A stretch of 64,000 nt of DNA from Monomorium pharaonis (GCF_013373865.1 NC_050467.1:20296996-20360995), one strand, 5' to 3'. Counted from the stretch's first letter, positions 26,966-39,472 are shown. Numbers and translations are program-made. Notes: generated by a model from the sequence alone, not told the origin.

Positions 26966-29620
26966 AAAATAATACATACCTTAGCCAGGACTGACCACCC
27001 TGGCTGAGATATTATTTTTTGCAAAAACTATATATGAATTATTGCGAAAGTAATACATATCTTAGCCAGGACTGACCACCCTGGCTGGGATATTATTTTT
27101 CTGAAAAGCTGTATATAAATTATTGGAAAAATAATACATACCTTAGCCAGGACTGACCACCCTGGCTGAGATATTATTTTTTGCAAAAACTATATATGAA
27201 TTATTGCGAAAGTAATACATACCTTAGCCAGGATCGACCACCCTGGCTGAGATATTATTTTTTGCAAAAACTATATATGAATTATTGCGAAAGTAATACA
27301 TACCTTAGCCAGGACTGACCACCCTGGCTGGGATATTATTTTTCGCAAAAGCCATATATAAATTATTGCAAAAATAATACATATCTTAGTCAGGACTGAC
27401 CACCCTGGCTGAGATATTATTTTTTGCAAAAACTATATATGAATTATTGCGAAAGTAATACATATCTTAGCCAGGACTGACCACCCTGGCTGGGATATTA
27501 TTTTTCGCAAAAGCCATATATAAATTATTGCAAAAATAATACATACCTTAGCCAGGACTGACCACCCTGGCTGAGATATTATTTTTTGCAAAAACTATAT
27601 ATGAATTATTGCGAAAGTAATACATATCTTAGCCAGGACTGACCACCCTGGCTGGGATATTATTTTTTGCAAAAGCCATATATAAATTATTGCAAGAATA
27701 ATACATACCTTAGTCAGGACTGACCACCCTGGCTGAGATGTTATTTTTTGCAAAAACTATATATGAATTATTGCGAAAGTAATACATATCTTAGCCAGGA
27801 CTGACCACCCTGGCTGGGATATTATTTTTCGCAAAAGCCATATATAAATTATTGCAAAAATCATACATACCTTAGTCAGGACTGACCACCCTGGCTGAGA
27901 TATTATTTTTTGCAAAAACTATATATGAATTATTGCGAAAGTAATACATATCTTAGCCAGGACTGACCACCCTGGCTGGGATATTATTTTTCTGAAAAGC
28001 TGTATATAAATTATTGGAAAAATAATACATACCTTAGCCAGGACTGACCACCCTGGCTGAGATATTATTTTTTGCAAAAACTATATATGAATTATTGCGA
28101 AAGTAATACATACCTTAGCCAGGATCGACCACCCTGGCTGAGATATTATTTTTTGCAAAAACTATATATGAATTATTGCGAAAGTAATACGTACCTTAGC
28201 CAGGACTGACCACCCTGGCTGGGATATTATTTCTTCGCAAAAGCCATATATAAATTATTGCAAAAATAATACATACCTTAGCCAGGACTGACCACCTTGG
28301 CTGGGATATTATTTTTCGCAAAAGCTGTATATAAATCATTGGAAAAATAATACATACCTTAGCCAGGACTGACCACCCTGGCTGAGATATTATTTTTTGC
28401 AAAAACTATATATGAATTATTGCGAAAGTAATACATATCTTAGCCAGGACTGACCACCCTGGCTGGGATATTATTTTTCGCAAAAGCCATATATAAATTA
28501 TTGCAAAAATCATACATACCTTAGTCAGGACTGACCACCCTGGCTGAGATATTATTTTTTGCAAAAACTATATATGAATTATTGCGAAAGTAATACATAT
28601 CTTAGCCAGGACTGACCACCCTGGCTGGGATATTATTTTTCTGAAAAGCTGTATATAAATTATTGGAAAAATAATACATACCTTAGCCAGGACTGACCAC
28701 CCTGGCTGAGATATTATTTTTTGCAAAAACTATATATGAATTATTGCGAAAGTAATACATACCTTAGCCAGGATCGACCACCCTGGCTGAGATATTATTT
28801 TTTGCAAAAACTATATATGAATTATTGCGAAAGTAATACGTACCTTAGCCAGGACTGACCACCCTGGCTGGGATATTATTTCTTCGCAAAAGCCATATAT
28901 AAATTATTGCAAAAATAATACATACCTTAGCCAGGACTGACCACCTTGGCTGGGATATTATTTTTTGCAAAAACTATATATGAATTATTGCGAAAGTAAT
29001 ACATATCTTAGCCAGGACTGACCACCCTGGCTGGGATATTATTTTTCGCAAAAGCCATGTATAAATTATTGCAAAAATAATACATACCTTAGCCAGGACT
29101 GACCACCCTGGCTGAGATATTATTTTTTGCAAAAACTATATATGAATTATTGCGAAAGTAATACATATCTTAGCCAGGACTGACCACCCTGGCTGGGATA
29201 TTATTTTTCGCAAAAGCCATATATAAATTATTGCAAAAATAATACATACCTTAGCCAGGACTGACCACCCTGGCTGGGATATTATTTTTTGCAAAAGCCA
29301 TATATAAATTATTGCAAAAATAATACATACCTTAGTCAGGACTGACCACCCTGGCTGGGATATTATTTTTTGCAAAAGCCATATAAAAATTATTGCAAAA
29401 ATAATACATACCTTAGTCAGGACTGACCACCCTGGTTGAGATATTATTTTTTGCAAAAACTATATATGAATTATTGCGAAAGTAATACATATCTTAGCCA
29501 GGACTGACCACCCTGGCTGGGATATTATTTTTTGCAAAAGCCATATATAAATTATTGCAAGAATAATACATACCTTAGTCAGGACTGACCACCCTGGCTG
29601 AGATATTATTTTTCGCAAAA

Positions 29621-29755
29621 GCTATATATTAATTATTATATTATCTCGTCAATGTACATGCGCTTCCTAATTAGTAAGAGCATTTTTAGTTGGTACAAAT
29701 TATTTATGAATTAGGGACAATCGGCACACAGTCGCGAGACACGATAGATATTGGA
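29621..29755 (+). repeat. array spacer, copy 12 (distal subtype)
   Basis: Same subtype as at 26831, and 2790 bp downstream of it. That is the same interval as between copies 1 and 2. Confidence 0.9.
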
Positions 29756-32004
29756 AAAATAATACATACCTTAGCCAGGACTGACCACCCTGGCTGAGAT
29801 ATTATTTTTTGCAAAAACTATATATGAATTATTGCGAAAGTAATACATATCTTAGCCAGGACTGACCACCCTGGCTGGGATATTATTTTTCTGAAAAGCT
29901 GTATATAAATTATTGGAAAAATAATACATACCTTAGCCAGGACTGACCACCCTGGCTGAGATATTATTTTTTGCAAAAACTATATATGAATTATTGCGAA
30001 AGTAATACATACCTTAGCCAGGATCGACCACCCTGGCTGAGATATTATTTTTTGCAAAAACTATATATGAATTATTGCGAAAGTAATACATACCTTAGCC
30101 AGGACTGACCACCCTGGCTGGGATATTATTTTTCGCAAAAGCCATATATAAATTATTGCAAAAATAATACATATCTTAGTCAGGACTGACCACCCTGGCT
30201 GAGATATTATTTTTTGCAAAAACTATATATGAATTATTGCGAAAGTAATACATATCTTAGCCAGGACTGACCACCCTGGCTGGGATATTATTTTTCGCAA
30301 AAGCCATATATAAATTATTGCAAAAATAATACATACCTTAGCCAGGACTGACCACCCTGGCTGAGATATTATTTTTTGCAAAAGCCATATATAAATTATT
30401 GCAAGAATAATACATACCTTAGTCAGGACTGACCACCCTGGCTGAGATGTTATTTTTTGCAAAAATTATATATGAATTATTGCGAAAGTAATACATACCT
30501 TAGTCAGGACTGACCACCCTGGCTGGGATATTATTTTTTGCAAAAGCCATATAAAAATTATTGCAAAAATAATACATACCTTAGTCAGGACTGACCACCC
30601 TGGCTGAGATATTATTTTTTGCAAAAACTATATATGAATTATTGCGAAAGTAATACATATCTTAGCCAGGACTGACCACCCTGGCTGGGATATTATTTTT
30701 TGCAAAAGCCATATATAAATTATTGCAAGAATAATACATACCTTAGTCAGGACTGACCACCCTGGCTGAGATGTTATTTTTTGCAAAAATTATATATGAA
30801 TTATTGCGAAAGTAATACATACCTTAGCCAGGACTGACCATCCTGGCTGGGATATTATTTTTCGCAAAAGCTGTATATAAATTATTGGAAAAATAATACA
30901 TACCTTAGCCAGGACTGACCACCCTGGCTGAGATATTATTTTTTGCAAAAACTATATATGAATTATTGCGAAAGTAATACATATCTTAGCCAGGACTGAC
31001 CACCCTGGCTGGGATATTATTTTTCTGAAAAGCTGTATATAAATTATTGGAAAAATAATACATACCTTAGCCAGGACTGACCACCCTGGCTGAGATATTA
31101 TTTTTTGCAAAAACTATATATGAATTATTGCGAAAGTAATACATACCTTAGCCAGGATCGACCACCCTGGCTGAGATATTATTTTTTGCAAAAACTATAT
31201 ATGAATTATTGCGAAAGTAATACGTACCTTAGCCAGGACTGACCACCCTGGCTGGGATATTATTTCTTCGCAAAAGCCATATATAAATTATTGCAAAAAT
31301 AATACATACCTTAGCCAGGACTGACCACCTTGGCTGGGATATTATTTTTTGCAAAAACTATATATGAATTATTGCGAAAGTAATACATATCTTAGCCAGG
31401 ACTGACCACCCTGGCTGGGATATTATTTTTCGCAAAAGCCATGTATAAATTATTGCAAAAATAATACATACCTTAGCCAGGACTGACCACCCTGGCTGAG
31501 ATATTATTTTTTGCAAAAACTATATATGAATTATTGCGAAAGTAATACATATCTTAGCCAGGACTGACCACCCTGGCTGGGATATTATTTTTCGCAAAAG
31601 CCATATATAAATTATTGCAAAAATAATACATACCTTAGCCAGGACTGACCACCCTGGCTGGGATATTATTTTTTGCAAAAGCCATATATAAATTATTGCA
31701 AAAATAATACATACCTTAGTCAGGACTGACCACCCTGGCTGGGATATTATTTTTTGCAAAAGCCATATAAAAATTATTGCAAAAATAATACATACCTTAG
31801 TCAGGACTGACCACCCTGGTTGAGATATTATTTTTTGCAAAAACTATATATGAATTATTGCGAAAGTAATACATATCTTAGCCAGGACTGACCACCCTGG
31901 CTGGGATATTATTTTTTGCAAAAGCCATATATAAATTATTGCAAGAATAATACATACCTTAGTCAGGACTGACCACCCTGGCTGAGATATTATTTTTCGC
32001 AAAA

Positions 32005-32139
32005 GCTATATATTAATTATTATATTATCTCGTCAATGTACATGCGCTTCCTAATTAGTAAGAGCATTTTTAGTTGGTACAAATTATTTATGAATTAGGG
32101 ACAATCGGCACACAGTCGCGAGACACGATAGATATTGGA
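32005..32139 (+). repeat. array spacer, copy 13 (distal subtype)
   Basis: Same subtype as at 26831 and 29621. Confidence 0.9.
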
Positions 32140-33092
32140 AAAATAATACATACCTTAGCCAGGACTGACCACCCTGGCTGAGATATTATTTTTTGCAAAA
32201 ACTATATATGAATTATTGCGAAAGTAATACATACCTTAGCCAGGATCGACCACCCTGGCTGAGATATTATTTTTTGCAAAAACTATATATGAATTATTGC
32301 GAAAGTAATACGTACCTTAGCCAGGACTGACCACCCTGGCTGGGATATTATTTCTTCGCAAAAGCCATATATAAATTATTGCAAAAATAATACATACCTT
32401 AGCCAGGACTGACCACCTTGGCTGGGATATTATTTTTCGCAAAAGCTGTATATAAATCATTGGAAAAATAATACATACCTTAGCCAGGACTGACCACCCT
32501 GGCTGAGATATTATTTTTTGCAAAAACTATATATGAATTATTGCAAAAGTAATACATATCTTAGCCAGGACTGACCACCCTGGCTGGGATATTATTTTTC
32601 GCAAAAGCCATATATAAATTATTGCAAAAATCATACATACCTTAGTCAGGACTGACCACCCTGGCTGAGATATTATTTTTTGCAAAAACTATATATGAAT
32701 TATTGCGAAAGTAATACATATCTTAGCCAGGACTGACCACCCTGGCTGGGATATTATTTTTCTGAAAAGCTGTATATAAATTATTGGAAAAATAATACAT
32801 ACCTTAGCCAGGACTGACCACCCTGGCTGAGATATTATTTTTTGCAAAAACTATATATGAATTATTGCGAAAGTAATACATACCTTAGCCAGGATCGACC
32901 ACCCTGGCTGAGATATTATTTTTTGCAAAAACTATATATGAATTATTGCGAAAGTAATACATATCTTAGCCAGGACTGACCACCCTGGCTGGGATATTAT
33001 TTTTTGCAAAAGCCATATATAAATTATTGCAAGAATAATACATACCTTAGTCAGGACTGACCACCCTGGCTGAGATATTATTTTTCGCAAAA

Positions 33093-33227
33093 GCTATATA
33101 TTAATTATTATATTATCTCGTCAATGTACATGCGCTTCCTAATTAGTAAGAGCATTTTTAGTTGGTACAAATTATTTATGAATTAGGGACAATCGGCACA
33201 CAGTCGCGAGACACGATAGATATTGGA
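33093..33227 (+). repeat. array spacer, copy 14 (distal subtype)
   Basis: The last spacer. The final ~3.1 kb of the array has none. Confidence 0.9.
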
Positions 33228-34799
33228 AAAATAATACATACCTTAGCCAGGACTGACCACCCTGGCTGAGATATTATTTTTTGCAAAAACTATATATGAA
33301 TTATTGCGAAAGTAATACATATCTTAGCCAGGACTGACCACCCTGGCTGGGATATTATTTTTCTGAAAAGCTGTATATAAATTATTGGAAAAATAATACA
33401 TACCTTAGCCAGGACTGACCACCCTGGCTGAGATATTATTTTTTGCAAAAACTATATATGAATTATTGCGAAAGTAATACATACCTTAGCCAGGATCGAC
33501 CACCCTGGCTGAGATATTATTTTTTGCAAAAACTATATATGAATTATTGCGAAAGTAATACATACCTTAGCCAGGACTGACCACCCTGGCTGGGATATTA
33601 TTTTTCGCAAAAGCCATATATAAATTATTGCAAAAATAATACATATCTTAGTCAGGACTGACCACCCTGGCTGAGATATTATTTTTTGCAAAAACTATAT
33701 ATGAATTATTGCGAAAGTAATACATATCTTAGCCAGGACTGACCACCCTGGCTGGGATATTATTTTTCGCAAAAGCCATATATAAATTATTGCAAAAATA
33801 ATACATACCTTAGCCAGGACTGACCACCCTGGCTGAGATATTATTTTTTGCAAAAGCCATATATAAATTATTGCAAGAATAATACATACCTTAGTCAGGA
33901 CTGACCACCCTGGCTGAGATGTTATTTTTTGCAAAAATTATATATGAATTATTGCGAAAGTAATACATACCTTAGTCAGGACTGACCACCCTGGCTGGGA
34001 TATTATTTTTTGCAAAAGCCATATAAAAATTATTGCAAAAATAATACATACCTTAGTCAGGACTGACCACCCTGGCTGAGATATTATTTTTTGCAAAAAC
34101 TATATATGAATTATTGCGAAAGTAATACATATCTTAGCCAGGACTGACCACCCTGGCTGGGATATTATTTTTTGCAAAAGCCATATATAAATTATTGCAA
34201 GAATAATACATACCTTAGTCAGGACTGACCACCCTGGCTGAGATGTTATTTTTTGCAAAAATTATATATGAATTATTGCGAAAGTAATACATACCTTAGC
34301 CAGGACTGACCATCCTGGCTGGGATATTATTTTTCGCAAAAGCTGTATATAAATTATTGGAAAAATAATACATACCTTAGCCAGGACTGACCACCCTGGC
34401 TGAGATATTATTTTTTGCAAAAACTATATATGAATTATTGCGAAAGTAATACATATCTTAGCCAGGACTGACCACCCTGGCTGGGATATTATTTTTCGCA
34501 AAAGCCATATATAAATTATTGCAAAAATCATACATACCTTAGTCAGGACTGACCACCCTGGCTGAGATATTATTTTTTGCAAAAACTATATATGAATTAT
34601 TGCGAAAGTAATACATATCTTAGCCAGGACTGACCACCCTGGCTGGGATATTATTTTTCTGAAAAGCTGTATATAAATTATTGGAAAAATAATACATACC
34701 TTAGCCAGGACTGACCACCCTGGCTGAGATATTATTTTTTGCAAAAACTATATATGAATTATTGCGAAAGTAATACATACCTTAGCCAGGATCGACCAC

Positions 34800-36240
34800 C
34801 CTGGCTGAGATATTATTTTTTGCAAAAACTATATATGAATTATTGCGAAAGTAATACGTACCTTAGCCAGGACTGACCACCCTGGCTGGGATATTATTTC
34901 TTCGCAAAAGCCATATATAAATTATTGCAAAAATAATACATACCTTAGCCAGGACTGACCACCTTGGCTGGGATATTATTTTTCGCAAAAGCTGTATATA
35001 AATCATTGGAAAAATAATACATACCTTAGCCAGGACTGACCACCCTGGCTGAGATATTATTTTTTGCAAAAACTATATATGAATTATTGCGAAAGTAATA
35101 CATATCTTAGCCAGGACTGACCACCCTGGCTGGGATATTATTTTTCGCAAAAGCCATATATAAATTATTGCAAAAATCATACATACCTTAGTCAGGACTG
35201 ACCACCCTGGCTGAGATATTATTTTTTGCAAAAACTATATATGAATTATTGCGAAAGTAATACATATCTTAGCCAGGACTGACCACCCTGGCTGGGATAT
35301 TATTTTTCTGAAAAGCTGTATATAAATTATTGGAAAAATAATACATACCTTAGCCAGGACTGACCACCCTGGCTGAGATATTATTTTTTGCAAAAACTAT
35401 ATATGAATTATTGCGAAAGTAATACATACCTTAGCCAGGATCGACCACCCTGGCTGAGATATTATTTTTTGCAAAAACTATATATGAATTATTGCGAAAG
35501 TAATACGTACCTTAGCCAGGACTGACCACCCTGGCTGGGATATTATTTCTTCGCAAAAGCCATATATAAATTATTGCAAAAATAATACATACCTTAGCCA
35601 GGACTGACCACCTTGGCTGGGATATTATTTTTCGCAAAAGCTGTATATAAATCATTGGAAAAATAATACATACCTTAGCCAGGACTGACCACCCTGGCTG
35701 AGATATTATTTTTTGCAAAAACTATATATGAATTATTGCGAAAGTAATACATATCTTAGCCAGGACTGACCACCCTGGCTGGGATATTATTTTTCGCAAA
35801 AGCCATATATAAATTATTGCAAAAATCATACATACCTTAGTCAGGACTGACCACCCTGGCTGAGATATTATTTTTTGCAAAAACTATATATGAATTATTG
35901 CGAAAGTAATACATACCTTAGCCAGGATCGACCACCCTGGCTGAGATATTATTTTTTGCAAAAACTATATATGAATTATTGCGAAAGTAATACGTACCTT
36001 AGCCAGGACTGACCACCCTGGCTGGGATATTATTTCTTCGCAAAAGCCATATATAAATTATTGCAAAAATAATACATACCTTAGCCAGGACTGACCACCT
36101 TGGCTGGGATATTATTTTTCGCAAAAGCTGTATATAAATCATTGGAAAAATAATACATACCTTAGCCAGGACTGACCACCCTGGCTGAGATATTATTTTT
36201 TGCAAAAACTATATATAAATTATTGCGAAAGTAATACATA
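34800..36240. repeat. recent block duplications at the array's right end
   Basis: A distinctive run of monomers recurs with starts near 34863, 35512 and 35999, that is 649 and 487 bp apart. Its marks are TACGTACCTTAGCC, TATTTCTTCGCAAAAGCC, GACCACCTTGGCTGGG and TATAAATCATTGGAAA. The intervals equal 8 x 81 + 1 and 6 x 81 + 1, the extra base coming from the one-base insertion in TTTCTTCGC. The same run also occurs at 9176, 28196 and 32317, so it is a mobile block within the array. Confidence 0.85.
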
Positions 36241-36384
36241 CCTTAGCCAGGACTGACCACCCTGGCTGGGATATTATTTTTCGCAAAAGCCATATATAAA
36301 TTATTGCGAAAGTAATACATACCTTAGCCAGGACTGACCACCTTGGCTGAGATATTATTGTTTGCAAAAGTTATATATAAATTA

Positions 36385-38690
36385 TAAATTTTATACGCGT
36401 TTCTTTTCTTATATTGGTTTATATAAATTATCTTAAATTATACATATTTGCAATCTAAAAAAAAGATAAAAGAAATAATAAATAATTGTTGATAATAGTT
36501 TCTTGTATTTGAATTTTTTTCAGTGTGATTTTTTAGTAAATTTAAAAATATTTTATATAACATATGTTAGCATATTTTCAATAATTTTGAATTTATTCAA
36601 ATTTCTAAATCTCTTTAAACATTAGAGAGAAAAGGACATTAAACGAGAATCAAAAAGACATTATAAAATTAGTTTGTATTATACAATCGATCAGTCGATC
36701 AACGTCATCAATTTCGCCCCAAGATTTCTCTCGCACTTTCGCATATCACAACATATGTGCTTCGATAATGAAGCTTAAGTTTCTTCACAATAATTTGCAC
36801 TGGGCTAAGGAACTGCGGATCGTCTATCGTGTTTCGCGTGTGTGCCGATTGTCCGTAATTCATATATAATTTGTACCAACTGGAAGATGCTTTTACTAAT
36901 TAGAGAGCGCTTGTACATCAACGAGATAATATAAAAATTTATATTGCATGCGATACGAGAATGCATTGCGAGAATAATTTGCATCCTGCAATCGCGTAAT
37001 AATATACATATATGTCCTTCTTTTCCTTTCACTCTTTGTCTTTTTAATCTATCTCGATATAAAGAATATTACACTTCTCGTGCTACTTGAAATCTTGTTT
37101 GAATATTATGAAAATATAGTGAATTAAAATGACGAAAGAAATAATACGTTCGTGTGCTCAAGCGAGCAGCAATAAAGAACATTCTAGTCAAACGCGTGTT
37201 ATTTTGTCAGTAACACTTTAATTCCTGAGTTTATGTTTATTTCATCTAGCGTGTCTGTCAGGTGTGCAAATCACGGAACTAATTACGTTCTATAATCGCA
37301 TATTATGAATGTAATACGTCTTTTCGTTCTATAACTTTCTTATTATCATTAATCGAATATTTCTTCTATATTTGTCTCGAGAGATTGGAGGGTGTAAATC
37401 TTTTCGTTTAAACAATATTACCTAAAATAAACAAGCGATATATTCATGACTAAAACATGATACACTTGCTCTTTTCATTTTATTAAAATAATTTAATATA
37501 TATTTTGTTTTTTGAGGAGAAATAATAATCCTATATTTTAATTGCTAATGAATGTGAGGAAAAATTTATATTTGTTCTGAAAGAAAAAAATAAAAATTTT
37601 CTTTTACTTTTACTGCAACATTAATCTTGTAAATCAGCTATTACTTGATTAAATCATGTTTTCTAATCATATAATTATAGCTTGTTCTTTTTTCATATTT
37701 AATTCTTTTTGTATTAAATGATGATATTCATAATTATTTTAATGTCTACGATTTTTATCGCTTTCGATAACAAATTTCTTTTTCTCAATAAATAATCTGC
37801 ATATACTTTACTATGCAACATAAATTTGAAACATTTTACTGAAAACAAATTATTTCTGCAAGTAATTCATTTTTTAATTAAAATTACACATTATTGCTTT
37901 CTGTTATTAATAACATGGATATATTATTATTATTGCATTACGTACTAATAGAGATTAACGAACATTTAAGTTTAGGAATTTAATTTAATTTAATCATTTC
38001 ATATGATATAAAATATTCACATAATTTCAAATATTATATGATGTCGCAAAAGTAGTCTTTCAATTTGTCTTTGACTATGAAGATGATAGTGTCACGTAAT
38101 TACATTAGGTGAAGAAGGCGAATAATAATTATACCGACATGATTAACTGCAACGCGTTACTTTGTTCCTGATATGATCAAAACTTTATGTACAGTATCTC
38201 GCTTTCGCCAAGTCTATCACTCATTTCTCATAACGAACCGCGATGAAGCATCCATCATACTTGCGTTTGTTGGTGTATGTTGAATTTATTGTATACAAGT
38301 TCATGTAACATTTGGAATAGCCACAGGCTACTAGAATTCTTTTGTGTCAGAAATTTGTTTCACGGGTCATTGATTTACAATCGCTTTATTGCAAAACCTC
38401 ACGCGTTTGTTCTACTTATTTGAGCACTATTATGAAACATTTGTACATAATGCAAAAATATATACATCCATCATTATTCATTACTCGTAAACGATTATTT
38501 GTCGTCATTGAATTAAAAATTTTCCTTAGCATTTTAGCGAACTTTGAATGTGACGTGTGCAAAAGGCAAATCGCGATACAACTACATCCATTTGCGTTTG
38601 TAAAGGTAAACTTTAATACGGCAGCGGGGTATTATGCTAACGTCGAGAAGGCAGACAGTTATGCCGAAGTGCTGACCTGACATATTCGTA
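36385..38690. other. AT-rich intergenic DNA right of the array
   Basis: AT-rich sequence with no convincing gene. It includes the spacer-related segment at 36823-36945. A 112-codon + strand open frame at 38342-38680 shows no domain that I recognise and lies in neutral-looking DNA, so I do not call it. Confidence 0.4.
36823..36945 (-). repeat. inverted relative of the array spacer
   Basis: Read on the minus strand, this segment aligns to the array spacer over about 115 bases at roughly 85-90% identity by eye: TATTATCTCGT..ATGTACA, TCTAATTAGTAA.AGCAT, AGTTGGTACAAATTAT, TATGAATTA.GGACAATCGG and CACACA..CGCGA.ACACGAT. It has no satellite monomers around it, lies ~440 bp outside the array and is inverted relative to the array copies. 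It may be the source sequence of the spacer or an independent copy of a common ancestor. Confidence 0.85.
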
Positions 38691-39060
38691 ACAATGCTAG
38701 GCGTGTCGCCGACGTGTTGCAACCGATTTCAACGACCATCTATGCGTTTCGTTCACATTACGTCGCGACGCGTGAGCATACGCATGCACCGTGCAAAACG
38801 CGCTATTGTGCGGAACGGTATGTGTAAACGGTATACCAATGTACGGGTCATACCGTATACTTGTGGTAACTGGTCTTGCACAGGCGGTCGCTGGCACGAA
38901 GATGCCTTAAATGTCAAGGCGAGGACGATGGACTGCTCGAACGTGCATGCCGTCTCTCTTCGGCCTGCACGCTCGACTGATGCACTCCGCGAAAGGAACT
39001 GTTGCACCGCGCATTCATTGAAACCTTTCCTGTCAGGCTTGAATAATCTCTAATCACTGC
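38690..39060. other. CpG-rich patch, no assigned gene
   Basis: A short G+C- and CpG-rich island with overlapping open frames on both strands, the longest being 119 codons on + at 38694-39053. I recognise no protein family. It could be a regulatory block or an exon of an unseen gene. Confidence 0.3.
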
Positions 39061-39231
39061 AGCAGCCACCGCATTATAAATACTACAAAACAATTCCGAG
39101 AAGAATAACGATGATTCCGATAGGCTATCTATTCTGTTCTTTTTTTCTTTCTTTTTTTCCAACGATTTTTTTTTATTTAAGAAACTAATTTAAAATCATG
39201 GAGAAATTATGAGAAATGTCAGTGTAAATTA

Positions 39232-39395
39232 TTGGAAGAATAATACATATCTTAGCCAGGACTGACCACCCTGGCTAAGATATTATTTTTCACAAAAGCT
39301 ATATATAAATTATAAATTATTAGAAGAATAACACATATCTTAGCCAGGACTGACCATTCTGGCTAGGATATTATTTTTCGTAATAAATTATTTGC
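39232..39395. repeat. two isolated hairpin monomers
   Basis: Two diverged satellite units. The first has a perfect 14-bp inverted repeat, ATATCTTAGCCAGG at 39247-39260 against CCTGGCTAAGATAT at 39270-39283, with a 9-nt loop. The second has AGCCAGGACTGACCATTCT and then GGCTAGGATATT. They have the same orientation as the big array and lie downstream (3') of the minus-strand transposase relic. Confidence 0.9.
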
Positions 39396-39472
39396 AGTAA
39401 TTCGGGAAGGGGAAGGGGGAGACCTTACAGATGCGTTACAGCATCCAGTTAGTTCAGTGCATCATGGTATCT
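39385..39472 (+). repeat. tail direct repeat, copy 1
   Basis: Follows the two hairpin monomers and matches 41713-41798 in the same orientation. Shared blocks: TTTGCAGTAATTCGGGAAGG (against TTTGTAGTAATTCGGGAAAG), ACCTTACAGATGCGTTACAG (against ACCTTACGGATGCATTATAG), then AGTTCAGTGCATCAT. Confidence 0.85.

Larger units (their letters stand above)
8490..36384. repeat. 81-bp hairpin satellite array (~27.9 kb)
   Basis: Essentially uninterrupted tandem repeats with an 81-bp period, checked for example on CTGGCTGAG/CTGGCTGGG landmarks at 8875, 8956 and 9037. Each monomer has an AT-rich half (TATTATTTTTTGCAAAA, TATATATGAATTATTGC) and a GC-richer half with the inverted repeat AGCCAGG-(9 nt)-CCTGGCT. 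Two main types often alternate. One has CTGAGATATT, GCAAAAACTATATATGAATT, GCGAAAGTAATAC; the other has CTGGGATATT, GCAAAAGCCATATATAAATT, GCAAAAATAATAC. Further variants carry GAGATGTTATT, GCTGTATATAAATTATTGG, GGATCGACCA or GACCATCCTGG. Length divided by period, less spacers, gives about 320-330 monomers. The first and last units (8490-8560 and 36310-36384) are diverged, as expected of array edges. No convincing gene is present; the minus-strand open frames inside are products of the repeat. Confidence 0.97.

Noticed and set aside
8490..36384. CRISPR array
   Set aside because: The repeats are head-to-tail with no unique spacers between them, the interruptions are copies of one sequence, and the surroundings are eukaryotic.
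8490..36384. Hammerhead-ribozyme satellite
   Set aside because: The units contain CTGAGAT and CGAAAG but not the CTGANGA core in the required order, so a self-cleaving fold is not supported.
8490..36384. CENP-B box in the monomer
   Set aside because: I see no match to the TTCGNNNNANNCGGG core in either main monomer type.
38342..38680. 112-codon + strand frame as a chemoreceptor-like fragment
   Set aside because: No conserved C-terminal receptor motif is visible and no neighbouring exon supports it.
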